This document shows, one piece after another, positions 35,177 to 45,800 of a stretch of DNA of 64,000 nucleotides. How positions within the stretch are numbered: position 1 is the first letter of the stretch; each line of letters begins with the position of its first letter. The position numbers were made by a program, and so were the translations under genes. Location of the stretch: contig JAQSEB010000014.1 in assembly GCA_030063045.1 (NCBI GenBank), forward strand, positions 868,001-932,000, given 5' to 3'. The DNA is from Pratylenchus scribneri (taxonomy: Eukaryota; Nematoda; Chromadorea; Rhabditida; Pratylenchidae). The notes beneath the pieces were generated by a model. The model was not told the DNA's origin. It did no database searches and saw only the letters and a program-made list of their open reading frames with translations.

Positions 35177-38100
35177 TCATTGATAATTTATTTGGTAATG
35201 ATGATGATGAGGATGATTATTATAATGTTGTTGTTGTTGCCATGCACCCTGTTGTTGCTGTTGGTGGTGTTGTACAAAATTGGTTGTCTGTTGAATTGTT
35301 GGTGGATAACCCGTCGTCGTCGTAATATAAATAATTTTCGGAGTCGGTTGTTGGTTTTTTGCTTTGATTGCTTGCTGCTGTTGGAGGAGTCGTTCGCGTT
35401 TTTCTTGTCTATGATGCCAATATTCGGCAATTTCAAAGAGTTTAAGGTCGACTCCATCAATCCATCTTTCCACCGTTTTCATTGCTTTCATCCTCTTTTC
35501 CACATCAGTGTCCGCCGTTTTTGGCTTCTTCCTACTCTTCTTTCGTTGTGGCCGACCAAATTCCGTGTCCTCTTCGTCCAAGTCTTCCTCGTCAAAACCG
35601 CCCAACGGATATTGGTCAACTCGAATACGGTACTATAAAAATTTAATTAATAATTAAATTATCAATTAAAATCCAAAACCTGTTCATAATAACCCTGAGG
35701 GGGATGTTCATAGTGTCCAACGACGGTTCGCACTTCATCATAATCCGCCGTATGGTTCCATATTCGGGAGTCCTATAAAAATTATAATTATTAATAAAAA
35801 TTTGTTTATTTCCATACCGGATCGTCCGGGTCTTCAGGCCATAAATCCATCCAACTAAAAAATATTTAAAATAAATTTAAATAGAAAATAAAAATTACCG
35901 AATGGAGGAATACATTTGCCTAAAGCGAAGGGCCAAAGCATGGAGTGAATGTGCTTTGGTGGTCAAAAAATGCCAACCATAGTCAAATTGTGGTCGAGGA
36001 ATGGCCATTTTGTTGAAAGTAAAACCGGGCACAACAATTTGTTCTTGGCTTTGACGAGCCATTCTTTTTTGGCACCTTTTTTGTTAATTAAAATTTATTA
36101 AAATTAATTATAATTAAAAAAACGAACCATTTTGGCAACACCAAAATACTCAAATTTCCACTCTTTTTGTGTGTAAAATTGAATGGCTTTGGGAATGGAA
36201 ATGGCTTGACAATGTTGTTATTATTTTTATTTTGATGGCGAATGGATTGTTCCCTTTTATTTGAATTTGGTGATTTTGCTTTGGCCGAATGCGAGGTTGA
36301 CGAATCTAGTATTTAAGATTATTAATTTGTGTCCCATTTAAATATTTAAAGGAAAATTTAATTTTAATACACTAAATTTTCTATTAAAAGCCCATGGGCT
36401 CAGGCTTATATATTTTTGCCTCTCTGGATGGGCTATAGGTTTTTAATTCTAATAGTAGAGTGGATTTATATATTTCAAAGACACTTCGCCGATATGTGGA
36501 CTTTTAGGATTTTTTTGATACAAAAATGCTTATTCTGATTTAATTTCACCGAAAAATTAGTAATTTTTGATAGATGGGTGTCTAATAATTTACGATATTT
36601 TTATTTGTGAAAACCTTGTTTGTTCCTTGCACATTTTGGATTATAGCAAGGCAACAAAAATCCTTGATTCATTGGAGATGAGAAATGGAAAGGACAAAAT
36701 GCGCCGAGGACGGGAACACCCGTTGAAGAGGATTGGCTAATTAATCGGCAATTCGACGAATAGCAGACCAATTGCTTTGATGGTTTACCCAATTCTTCAA
36801 CCGTTCGCCACATCAATAATTTATTGGCAATTCGGCGGAGTCGATTCTGTAAATTAATTATTAAATAATTTTAAATAATTAAATAACCTTTTTATGTGCA
36901 ATATTCAGCGGGGATTGATGAAAAGGATGAACCAAATTTGGTGAAATCCACAGCCAACCACCTATTAGAATATTTATATTTTTAATTAATTTAAATAACA
37001 AAAAACCGAACCAAAATTGCCAATTCCATTGATTCGATATTGTTCTTGGCCATCGCGCATTTTCAAAATTTGTTGATTTGGTTTTGTCAGCGTTGGCTTA
37101 ACCCAAACAATCCCCGATTCCGGGTCAGATGGATCCGCTGTGGCCAATGTCTAAATATTTTCCCGAATTTATTTGAATTTATCCCCAACCCAATTTTAAC
37201 CTTTGCTTCTCTTCTCCTTGAATTCTCAATTTTTTGTTTGAATTCACGAATTTCCGCAGTAAGTCGAACAAATTTTATAATGGAAAAGCCGGACCACCAA
37301 ATACTAAATAAAAATAATTTTTAAAATTAATTTTAAATTAAATTAAACTTTATAAATGTTGGAGTTCGAAGTGCCCTCGCATAAATTAGCATTAAATTTC
37401 GCAGCGTTTCAATGTCATCGCATTGTTGAAGACCCAAAAGGAATCTCTGCTTTTCGTCGCCCAACCAACGTTGATGCATTAAACCTTTCAAGATTATTTT
37501 TGAACATTAAATTATTAATAAACCGTCAGGAAGTCGTTCAACAAGACGCCGTAGGCTCAATTGGATGCATTTTGTCACTTCCTGTTCAGTGCCAAAGGGG
37601 GATGCCCCTTTTAGATTTGGCCACTGAATAAAATTAATTTATTTAAGTGAAAGTGAAATATTTAAGATGAAGATCATAACGGTTCAATAGTTTGTAGTTT
37701 GTCATAATTCTCCAAACCAAATATCCAATTTATAATAGAACTCATCAAGACGCATCGTTTGCTAATGATTTGCATAGGTTTAACAAATTTTAAATTAGTT
37801 TTGAACCAAAACCATAAGGAGGTCTAAACGGTTTTTATACCTAAAACTATAATAATATGATTTAAGACGGTTTAATACTAAAAACTGTTAGATGGTTTAA
37901 ACTGTTTAATATCCTTTAATTTTTGATCAAGCCACGATAAATTATATATCAATCGACGCATCTTGATGAGATCTATCGATTGGGTATAGAGTTTGGGTGT
38001 ATGGCAAACGATTAAACCGTTATAATCTTTTTGATGTGTTTGCCGAATTAAAGAGTATCCATTAATTAATATTCATTTAATTTTGAATTTTACCGTAAAT

Positions 38101-40584
38101 TCGCCTTCATCCGTAAGGCAAAATCGAGTTGACAAATATCTTTTCCTGTCCCTTTCTTTCGCCCGAACCGCCGATGCTTTGGCCAATTCATCGGTGCAAT
38201 AAAAGTTGACATAATTTCGATGGCCTCCGTCGCTAAAACCCAAGCGAATTCCACGACGCTAAATTTAATATAATTTAATGATTTTTGCCAAAAATTTTAC
38301 CAATCGCATATTCAATTCCTCGGCCAAAGCCTCGGCTGAGTCGGCGTCCGCCTCCATTGCACTGGACCAAATTTTATAGTCCAAAAGTAATTGATGTTCT
38401 GCAAAAATATTCTAAAATTTGTCAGTAAACCAAAACTAACCATCCAAACCGCCACTCCAAAAATTGGCCTCCAATTTGCCCCGTTTAATGCACAATAAAT
38501 GGCGCATTATTTGTAAAATGTCCTTAAATTCAATGCAAAATTATAATTAATTTTGGTAAAACTAACTTCATTCTCCTCGTCATCCTCTTCATTTTCTTCT
38601 TCTATTTCTTCTTTAATATTCTCAATTTCCATTTCACATTTAATTCCATTTTGCATTTCCTCTTTAATTTTTGCCATAATTTTCGACATCAAATGAGCAT
38701 TATTCACTAAAATTAATAACAATTTATTTATTTTTGTTAACCAAAACCGTGTAAATATGGTTCAGCCAATTCTTTTTGTGATTTTTGTTGCAATTGTTGT
38801 CGTCTTTGGTCGGTGGCCTCCAATGTATTGTGCATTTGGACGGCAATGAATGGCAATAATCTTTTTATTGTGGTGCAAAGACGCCGTTCAAAATTGTCCG
38901 GATCCAGGCAGCAAATTAATTCATACAATTGAGGCAATGTGGAATAATAATAAACTTCATTGGAAGATGGAGTATAGCTAAAAAAAGATCGAAAATTAAA
39001 ATTATCAAAAATGAGGGAACTAACATGAAAAGTCGGCGCACGAGGAACCAATAAATTCGTCCATTTCGGTCATAGCCAAGTGGCAATTTTCGAAGCCCCG
39101 TTTGATTGGGTAAAATGCAGTCGGTTGCACCGCGAACCTTAAATTATTGATTAATAATTGAATAACTGTTTAATTATTGCCTGATGAAGTCGGCATATTT
39201 GACAAAACCACATTCTCTGTTGGTCATCCAATTCCATTTCATTCGAATGATCCGCAAAATCAGCACAATTTGAATGGAATGCGGCCTCACATCCAGCACA
39301 GGGGAATAAATCACCGCCCACTTTGCCACAACGTCTACAATTTTTGTCGTGCTAAAAAATGTTTGGTTGGTTTATTTTTGTTTTGTGTAAAAAAACCTTG
39401 ATTTTATCGCCCATTTTGAGTGCCTTTTTGAATATATTCGTTTCCAAAAAATGTGCACACATCCATTTCAGGACCACCAATCTCTTCTCGATAGGCACAA
39501 ATGGATAGTTGTTATTTTCCAAAATGTCCAAAACTTCTCGCGAAAAAGCCTCGTCACTTTCCACATAATGGCGTAAAACCTAATCAATTTCAATTATAAA
39601 TAGGTGAAAATATTAATTAATTAAACCTCTGCATATGTCATATGGTCGAGAAGATGGAGAGTCAAATAAAATGATGGTCGTGTCTCATTTGTTGAGAATT
39701 GTGTCTGATTTTGTTCTTCCTCTCGAAAAAATAATCGCAAAAGTGCAATGTGAATTTCGCAAAGGAGTTTGGACTGAAAATATGCATCAAAATTGGTTGA
39801 TAATTTAATAAAACCTGTCCAGCATTTCTGAGGGCACAGCAAAAATCTTCGAATAAAAACGGCGACAGCTGGACAATTGAGTGGAAATTTTGAAGCATTT
39901 CATAAATCTGAAATGAATTTTAATTAATATTAAATACAAAAATATTAACCTCCAATGTCTCCAATAGGAAATCACTTTCAATCAATAAATCAATACTGGA
40001 ATCTGGCAATTGAAGCGGTGGAATTTGTTCGGCCTCCAATTCGATCCATGGGCAGAATATTTCATCCTCCTCATCCTCTTCATGTCGGCCAGTGCCGGTG
40101 GTTACCGAAGTTGATGCGCAATCATTGTCAGGGAAGAGAGCCGATGTTTCACCATCGCTTGAAGTGCTTTGATCATCATCTGCGAAAATAATTATTATGC
40201 TCAAATATGGTTTAATTGATAAAATAAACCTGAATATTGTTGTTCATCCTCTAAGGCGTACAATTCTGCACTGGTTGAATAGCTGGGTTTTGCATGCCGA
40301 ATTTGCTTTCCTTCTTCATCGCTGGCATTCCAATATCGGTCATCTTCATCATCCGAATTTCGACGTCGTTTTCCTCGCTTATTAACTTTGGGTGTTTGAC
40401 CATTTTTCGGTGTCTTTTTGATTCCGGTACTTCCTTTTGGCCGTCCTCTTCCAACATTTTTTCCTCCTCTTCCCGTCGATGTTGAAGAACTTTTTACGGA
40501 ATTAGCTGACGGGCTTGGCGTTTCATCAAATTTTACATGACCATTTGTCGATGGTGTTGTTGTATTTCTCTTTCTCAACAACAT
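35177..40584 (-). CDS. nurf-1: NURF301/BPTF N-terminal half (DDT-WHIM-PHD), chromatin remodeling
   Basis: Largest subunit of the ISWI-containing NURF nucleosome-remodeling complex. It starts MLLRKRNTTTPSTNG, with a basic AT-hook-like stretch (KNVGRGRPKGSTG). The first splice is 40230 to 40179. The DDT domain follows: ELEAEQIPPLQLPDSSIDLL, then LSPFLFEDFCCAL, a close match to BPTF. HVVLL/MTYAEVLRHYVESD-type WHIM segments follow. Then one PHD finger (about 39190-39353) has C-X2-C, C-X2-C and an HSNC core. RKLPLGYDRNGRIYWFLVRR follows, and the later block FDYGWHFLTTKAHSLHALAL with IRWMDLWPED, matching mid-BPTF. It ends after a coiled, Gln/His-rich tail (HRQEKRERLLQQQQ ... HYQINYQ) at a TGA. The C-terminal PHD-bromodomain half is absent. 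One intron carries a family B element. Confidence 0.88.
37670..38032. mobile_element. TIR element, family B, copy in a nurf-1 intron
   Basis: Left end AGATCATAACGGTTCAATAG then TTTG. Right end GGCAAACGATTAAACCGTTA then TAATCTTT. Interior landmarks are 'TTAGTTTTGAACCAAAACCA', 'GATGAGATCTATCGATTGGG' and tandem 'AAACGGTTT' blocks. It is about 360 bp. Confidence 0.75.
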
Positions 40585-41073
40585 TAGAGAGACTAAATTC
40601 TGAATTTTTGGTTTTAGAATATTAAATTATCAAAAATTGGTAAGAGAAATGATGAAATTGTGTGATCCACTCTCGCACGCGTCATTTTTAAACGTTATCG
40701 TGCTGAGATATTTTCTCCAAAGCATTTTAAACCAGTCACTCAGAAGCAGGTCTCCATAAAAATAAAAAAAAAGAAAAAATAATTAATGCTTTACAAAGCT
40801 TTTTCATAAAATAAAGGTCATTGAAATAAAAATTTATTGGAAGCAAAGTCTCTTTAATTCTAATAAAATTGTGCAAATTTGAAAAATTAAAATTAAGCAT
40901 AATCTAATTGGGCAAAATTGATAGGAAAAAACAAAAAAGTAATATACTGATTGTTGTCATGGATGTATGGAATTGAGAAAAAATGATCACAAGTGAATAA
41001 AAAGCAATAGGAATCGGGAAGTGGAGTAAAAAATCTTAAATATGTATAAAATTTGTAAAAGTTAAATCAATCA
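40585..41073. other. Region upstream of nurf-1
   Basis: About 490 bp of AT-rich DNA between the nurf-1 start and the end of the BRI3-like gene. It presumably holds the nurf-1 promoter. Nothing else is recognised. Confidence 0.4.
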
Positions 41074-41422
41074 TCAATTTCTTCGTATTGTTTGATTAGA
41101 TGGAAATTGCCACTTGGAATCACAATAATCCTTGTAAATTTTTGCGAGTTTCGGCACAGATCCATCGGATATAATGACCTTGAAATTTATATTTGTTTAT
41201 TTTGATGATTAATAATGGAATGAAAACCTCGTTCTCACAATTTGAACATCGCATTTTTCTTCTCCTGTAATAGCAGAAGAAACCACAGGGAAAGCAAAGA
41301 ATTGCCCATAACAATCCTCGCCATGTAAATTTTCCTTTTAGTGGATGCCGACATTGTGGACATCTTCTGGACATTGTTGAAAATTTGAGAAGTTGCAAAT
41401 GACTGTTTAAATTTGTGCTCAT
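41074..41422 (-). CDS. Brain protein I3 (BRI3)-like small membrane protein
   Basis: BRI3-family proteins are short lysosomal or endomembrane proteins of unclear biochemical role. Two exons, 41228-41422 and 41074-41178, with a 49-nt GT-AG intron, give 98-99 aa. The family core is clear: RRCPQCRHPLKGKFTWRGLL, then WAILCFPCGFFCYYRRRKMR and CSNCENE. That is two CxxC pairs flanking a hydrophobic membrane segment. The spliced C terminus (VIISDGSVPKLAKIYKDYCD) replaces an unspliced read-through tail. The start is the first Met; a second, MSRRCPQC, is also possible. It lies between nurf-1 and the U6 gene. Confidence 0.7.
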
Positions 41423-42186
41423 ATCATTACGGATGATTATCAGTTAATTCATTTTAATTAGTCATTCATAAAATCATTAATCTGTAAAAAGAATAAAATT
41501 TGATATAATACTTGTAATGAGTAATGATTAATGAATGATTAATGAATTTTATTGCTTTTGTTTGCTTCCTTTATTATCTTTTATCGATCATTTAAATTAA
41601 ATGGTCAAAAGGTAACAATTGTATCGAAATTGAATATGTTTAAAAGGATAATGATCATTGATCATCAACTTTCGTGTTTGTTTGGTGAAAATGAAAATGG
41701 GATAAATGGATGCAAAGAAGTGAAAGGATGGGAAGGAAAAGGTTCGTAAATTCGATGACAAATAAATCGACCACAATAAATTAACAATTTATTTATCTCA
41801 CGAAGCGTTTACTCAATCAAATTAGTGTTAATTTGATATGCGCTCCGGTTTGCGCGATTTTATTTTAGACTTCTGAGTTGTTTTCAGTTCGATTCTAGCT
41901 TCAGCTTAAAGAAAGCTTAGCTTAAAAAACAAAAAAAATAAAATTTATTTTATAGATATGGATAAATTTTCATTTTTAAATTTTTATTTAAAAATAACAA
42001 TGAATGCCCCTTTTCTCTATCGTAATCATTGCTTGCCTTGTTGGCTAGATGGGGGCTCCTCAATGGAAAAGAAATGAAAAAATGGAGAAATAGTAGTGGA
42101 ATTGGATGGACGTCGCTGCCCAATTTACTCTCTTCCTTCCCTTTTTTACACCACGACGTTTTATTCCCGAGTCCATTTCCCTTTTC
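41423..42186. other. Intergenic, BRI3-like gene to U6
   Basis: About 760 bp, AT-rich, with overlapping weak ORFs on both strands and no domain. The 41423 side may include the BRI3-like promoter, and the 42100-42186 side the distal U6 promoter. No other feature is supported. Confidence 0.4.
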
Positions 42187-42194
42187 TATATATA
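42187..42194 (+). promoter_or_regulatory. TATA box of the U6 snRNA promoter
   Basis: TATATATA lies 23-30 bp upstream of the predicted U6 5' end, the usual place for a Pol III type 3 TATA element. A proximal sequence element is expected about 30 bp further upstream. I cannot define it without a species consensus. Confidence 0.65.
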
Positions 42195-42216
42195 CGACCT
42201 CTTTCATTTCACATTC

Positions 42217-42322
42217 GTTCATTCCAAATGGACATATACTAAAATTGGAACAATACAGAGAAGATTAGCATGGCCCCTGCGCAAGGATGACACGCAAATT
42301 CGTGAAGCGTTCCAAATTTTTT
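42217..42322 (+). ncRNA. U6: U6 spliceosomal snRNA
   Basis: Contains the invariant U6 core in order: ACATATACTAAAATTGGAAC, then the ACAGAGA box (AATACAGAGAAGATTAGCAT), then GGCCCCTGCGCAAGGATGAC, and ACACGCAAATTCGTGAAGCG, ending TTCCAAATTTTTT (Pol III terminator). The 5' hairpin (GTTC ... GGAC) differs in sequence from worm and human U6, but GTTC can pair with GGAC using a G-U. It is transcribed by Pol III. The gene appears intact and has a TATA box. Confidence 0.96.
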
Positions 42323-42832
42323 GCCATTTTTTGCAAAGACCGAATTTATGGCCACAAAATCATATTTTTTTTATTCCATCGCTTCTTTAAATGATCCAAT
42401 GAGCTAGATAAATTTATTAAAAAAGAAACAATAGAAGATATGAAGAATTATTAACTTTTCAGCTCCTTTTCAACCTTTCTCAGCCAAATACCCCTTTAAA
42501 CATTTTTATAACAATATTTATACGGTCTGAGAAGGAATGGGCCTTACAATTAAAATGAATTGAATGATTTACTTAGCAAATTTTGTTAAAAAGCCATTTG
42601 GCAATTGCAAATAGCAAATTAAACTTATTTAGATGAAATTTCCAATTTTTGAGCAATTTACTTTAAAAAATAATGGGAAAAAACGAATAATGTTTTAAAA
42701 TTCTCAACAAATTCTTCGAAATATACATTTAAAGAGGGTGAAAATTGGTTGGGGAATAAATTGTAATTGAAAGAAAGGCGAACACCCGTACAAAATGCAG
42801 CACAGCCGAAATTGTTTTCATAATTGTTTTCT

Positions 42833-45800
42833 TTAAAATTTGTCATGTTGGTTTACGACAAGTACAATTGGTGGCACAGCTGATGATGATGATTGCAATG
42901 ATTTTTCTGCTTTTCTCCGTTGATATGTTGGCGAAAATGTGGAAATTTGGCAAAGCATTGCGGGAATGACCAGAAGACCGTGAACAAGGCCAATTGCAAC
43001 AACCAACTATGATAAAACATTTTTAACGATAATAAGATTCACCGGAATCAAAAGAACTTACACTCATCGTGACTGCAAAAACACGTGCCATATGCTAGAA
43101 AATGAATAATTATTTAAAATGTATAAAGCTCCAGAATCCTTATTATATTACCAAATTGACGAAAAACAGGGAAGAAGTGCAAATCAGTGTTGAGAGACCA
43201 GCTTCGAGGACAGGAAATGCTATAGCTGAAAGGCAATCCCTCAATCGTTCATCAACGCCCATTCCATCCTGTGCACCAGTTTTGTAATAATGATAAGCAA
43301 TATGTGCCGGAATGTCGACGGAGAAGCCTTAATTAAAATATGAATGCCTTTCAATGCAAAGAATGCCAACAATGCCTAAGGCCTTTACTATTCATCCTAC
43401 TGTACCCCCACTTTTTGCCTACCCGTCACATTATCAATCAAATATTGCCCCAATCCTTCTTTTTAAGCCCATCCTTTTCCTCTCATGAAAGTCTTTTACC
43501 CCTAAAATTTTTATTCTGCACAATTAATAAAGAATAATTTAGTTGTTAGAGGCGAGAGCTTAAGGGACTAATAATGCGATTGCCCATCTCAAGGTATTCA
43601 TTCATATATAATAAGGGTATACTAAATTGTTAGAATTTTTACGTATGGGGTCATCTCCACAATAGATAAAGGGCGGTGGAAATGTGGCCATGTCCACAAT
43701 AGTGCAAATGTAAAATTTTTATTTTAATCTTAAGTAATGGATATATTACTCTGCCTGTTCTGATTTAATTCAACTTATTCTGATATTAATTCCGCCTGTT
43801 CTGATTTTTAATAATTCCGTCTGTTCTGATTTTTAATAATTCCGCCTGTTTTTGATTTTAATAATTCCGCCTGTTTTTGATTTTAATAATTCCGCCTATT
43901 CTGATTTTAATAATTCCGCCTGTTCTGATTTTAATAATTCCGCCTGTTCTGATTTTAATAATTCCGCCTGTTCTGATTTTAATAATTCCGCCTGTTCTGA
44001 TTTTAATAATTCCGCCTGTTCTGATTTTATTAATTCCGCCTGTTCTGATTTTAATAATTCTGCCTGTTCTGATTTTAATAATTCCGCCTGTTCTGATTTT
44101 AATAATTCCGCCTGTTCTGATTTTAATAATTCCGCATGTTCTGATTTTAATAATTCCGCCTGTTTTTGATTTTAATAATTCCGCCTGTTTTTGATTTTAA
44201 TAATTCCGCCTGTTCTGATTTTATTAATTCCGCCTGTTCTGATTTTAATAATTCCGCCTGTTCTGATTTTAATAATTCCGCCTGTTCTGATTTTAATAAT
44301 TCCGTCTGTTCTGATTTTTAATAATTCCGCCTGTTTTTGATTTTAATAATTCCGCCTGTTTTTGATTTTAATAATTCCGCCTGTTCTGATTTTATTAATT
44401 CCGCCTGTTCTGATTTTAATAATTCCGCCTGTTCTGATTTTAATAATTCCGCCTGTTCTGATTTTAATAATTCCGTCTGTTCTGATTTTTAATAATTCCG
44501 CCTGTTTTTGATTTTAATAATTCCGCCTGTTTTTGATTTTAATAATTCCGCCTATTCTGATTTTAATAATTCCGCCTGTTCTGATTTTAATAATTCCGCC
44601 TGTTCTGATTTTATTAATTCCGCCTGTTCTGATTTTAATAATTCCGCCTGTTCTGATTTTAATAATTCCGCCTGTTCTGATTTTAATAATTCCGCCTGTT
44701 CTGATTTTATTAATTCCGCCTGTTCTGATTTTAATAATTCCGCCTGTTCTGATTTTAATAATTCCGCCTGTTCTGATTTTAATAATTCCGCCTGTTCTGA
44801 TTTTAATAATTCCGCCTGTTCTGATTTTAATAATTCCGTCTGTTCTGATTTCAATAATTCCGCCTGTTCTGATTTTAATAATTCCGCCTGTTCTGATTTT
44901 AATAATTCCGCCTGTTCTGATTTTAATAATTCCGCCTGTTCTGATTTTAATAATTCCGCCTGTTTTTGATTTTAATAATTTCGCCTGTTCTGATTTTAAT
45001 AATTCCGCCTGTTCTGATTTTAATAATTCCGCCTGTTCTGATTTTATTAATTCCGCATGTTCTGATTTTAATAATTCCGCCTGTTTTTGATTTTAATAAT
45101 TCCGCCTGTTCTGATTTTATTAATTCCGCCTGTTCTGATTTTATTAATTCCGCCTGTTCTGATTTTATTAATTCCGACTGTTCTGATTTTAATAATTCCG
45201 CCTGTTCTGATTTTAATAATTCCGCCTGTTCTGATTTTATTAATTCCGCCTGTTCTGATTTTATTAATTCCGCCTGTTCTGATTTTAATAATTTCGCCTG
45301 TTCTGATTTTATTAATTCCGCCTGTTCTGATTTTATTAATTCCGCCTGTTCTGATTTTAATAATTCCGCCTGTTCTGATTTTAATAATTCCGCCTGTTCT
45401 GATTTTATTAATTCCGCCTGTTCTGATTTTAATAATTCCGCCTGTTCTGATTTTATTAATTCCGCCTGTTCTGATTTTAATAATTCCGCCTGTTCTGATT
45501 TTAATAATTCCGCCTGTTCTGATTTTATTAATTCCGCCTGTTCTGATTTTAATAATTCCGCCTGTTCTGATTTTAATAATTCCGCCTGTTCTGATTTTAA
45601 TAATTCCGCCTGTTCTGATTTTAATAATTCCGCCTGTTCTGATTTTAATAATTTCGCCTGTTCTGATTTTATTAATTCCGCCTGTTCTGATTTTAATAAT
45701 TCCGCCTGTTCTGATTTTAATAATTCCGCCTGTTCTGATTTTAATAATTCCGCTTGTTCTGATTTTAATAATTCCGCCTGTTCTGATTTTAATAATTCCG

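Noticed and set aside
41120..41226. Unspliced C terminus of the BRI3-like protein
   Set aside because: A 49-nt GT-AG intron gives an equally open but more plausible tail; the unspliced version translates the intron.
42658..42846. Short minus-strand ORF after the PTR gene
   Set aside because: It overlaps the PTR stop codon in another frame and continues into likely 3' UTR.
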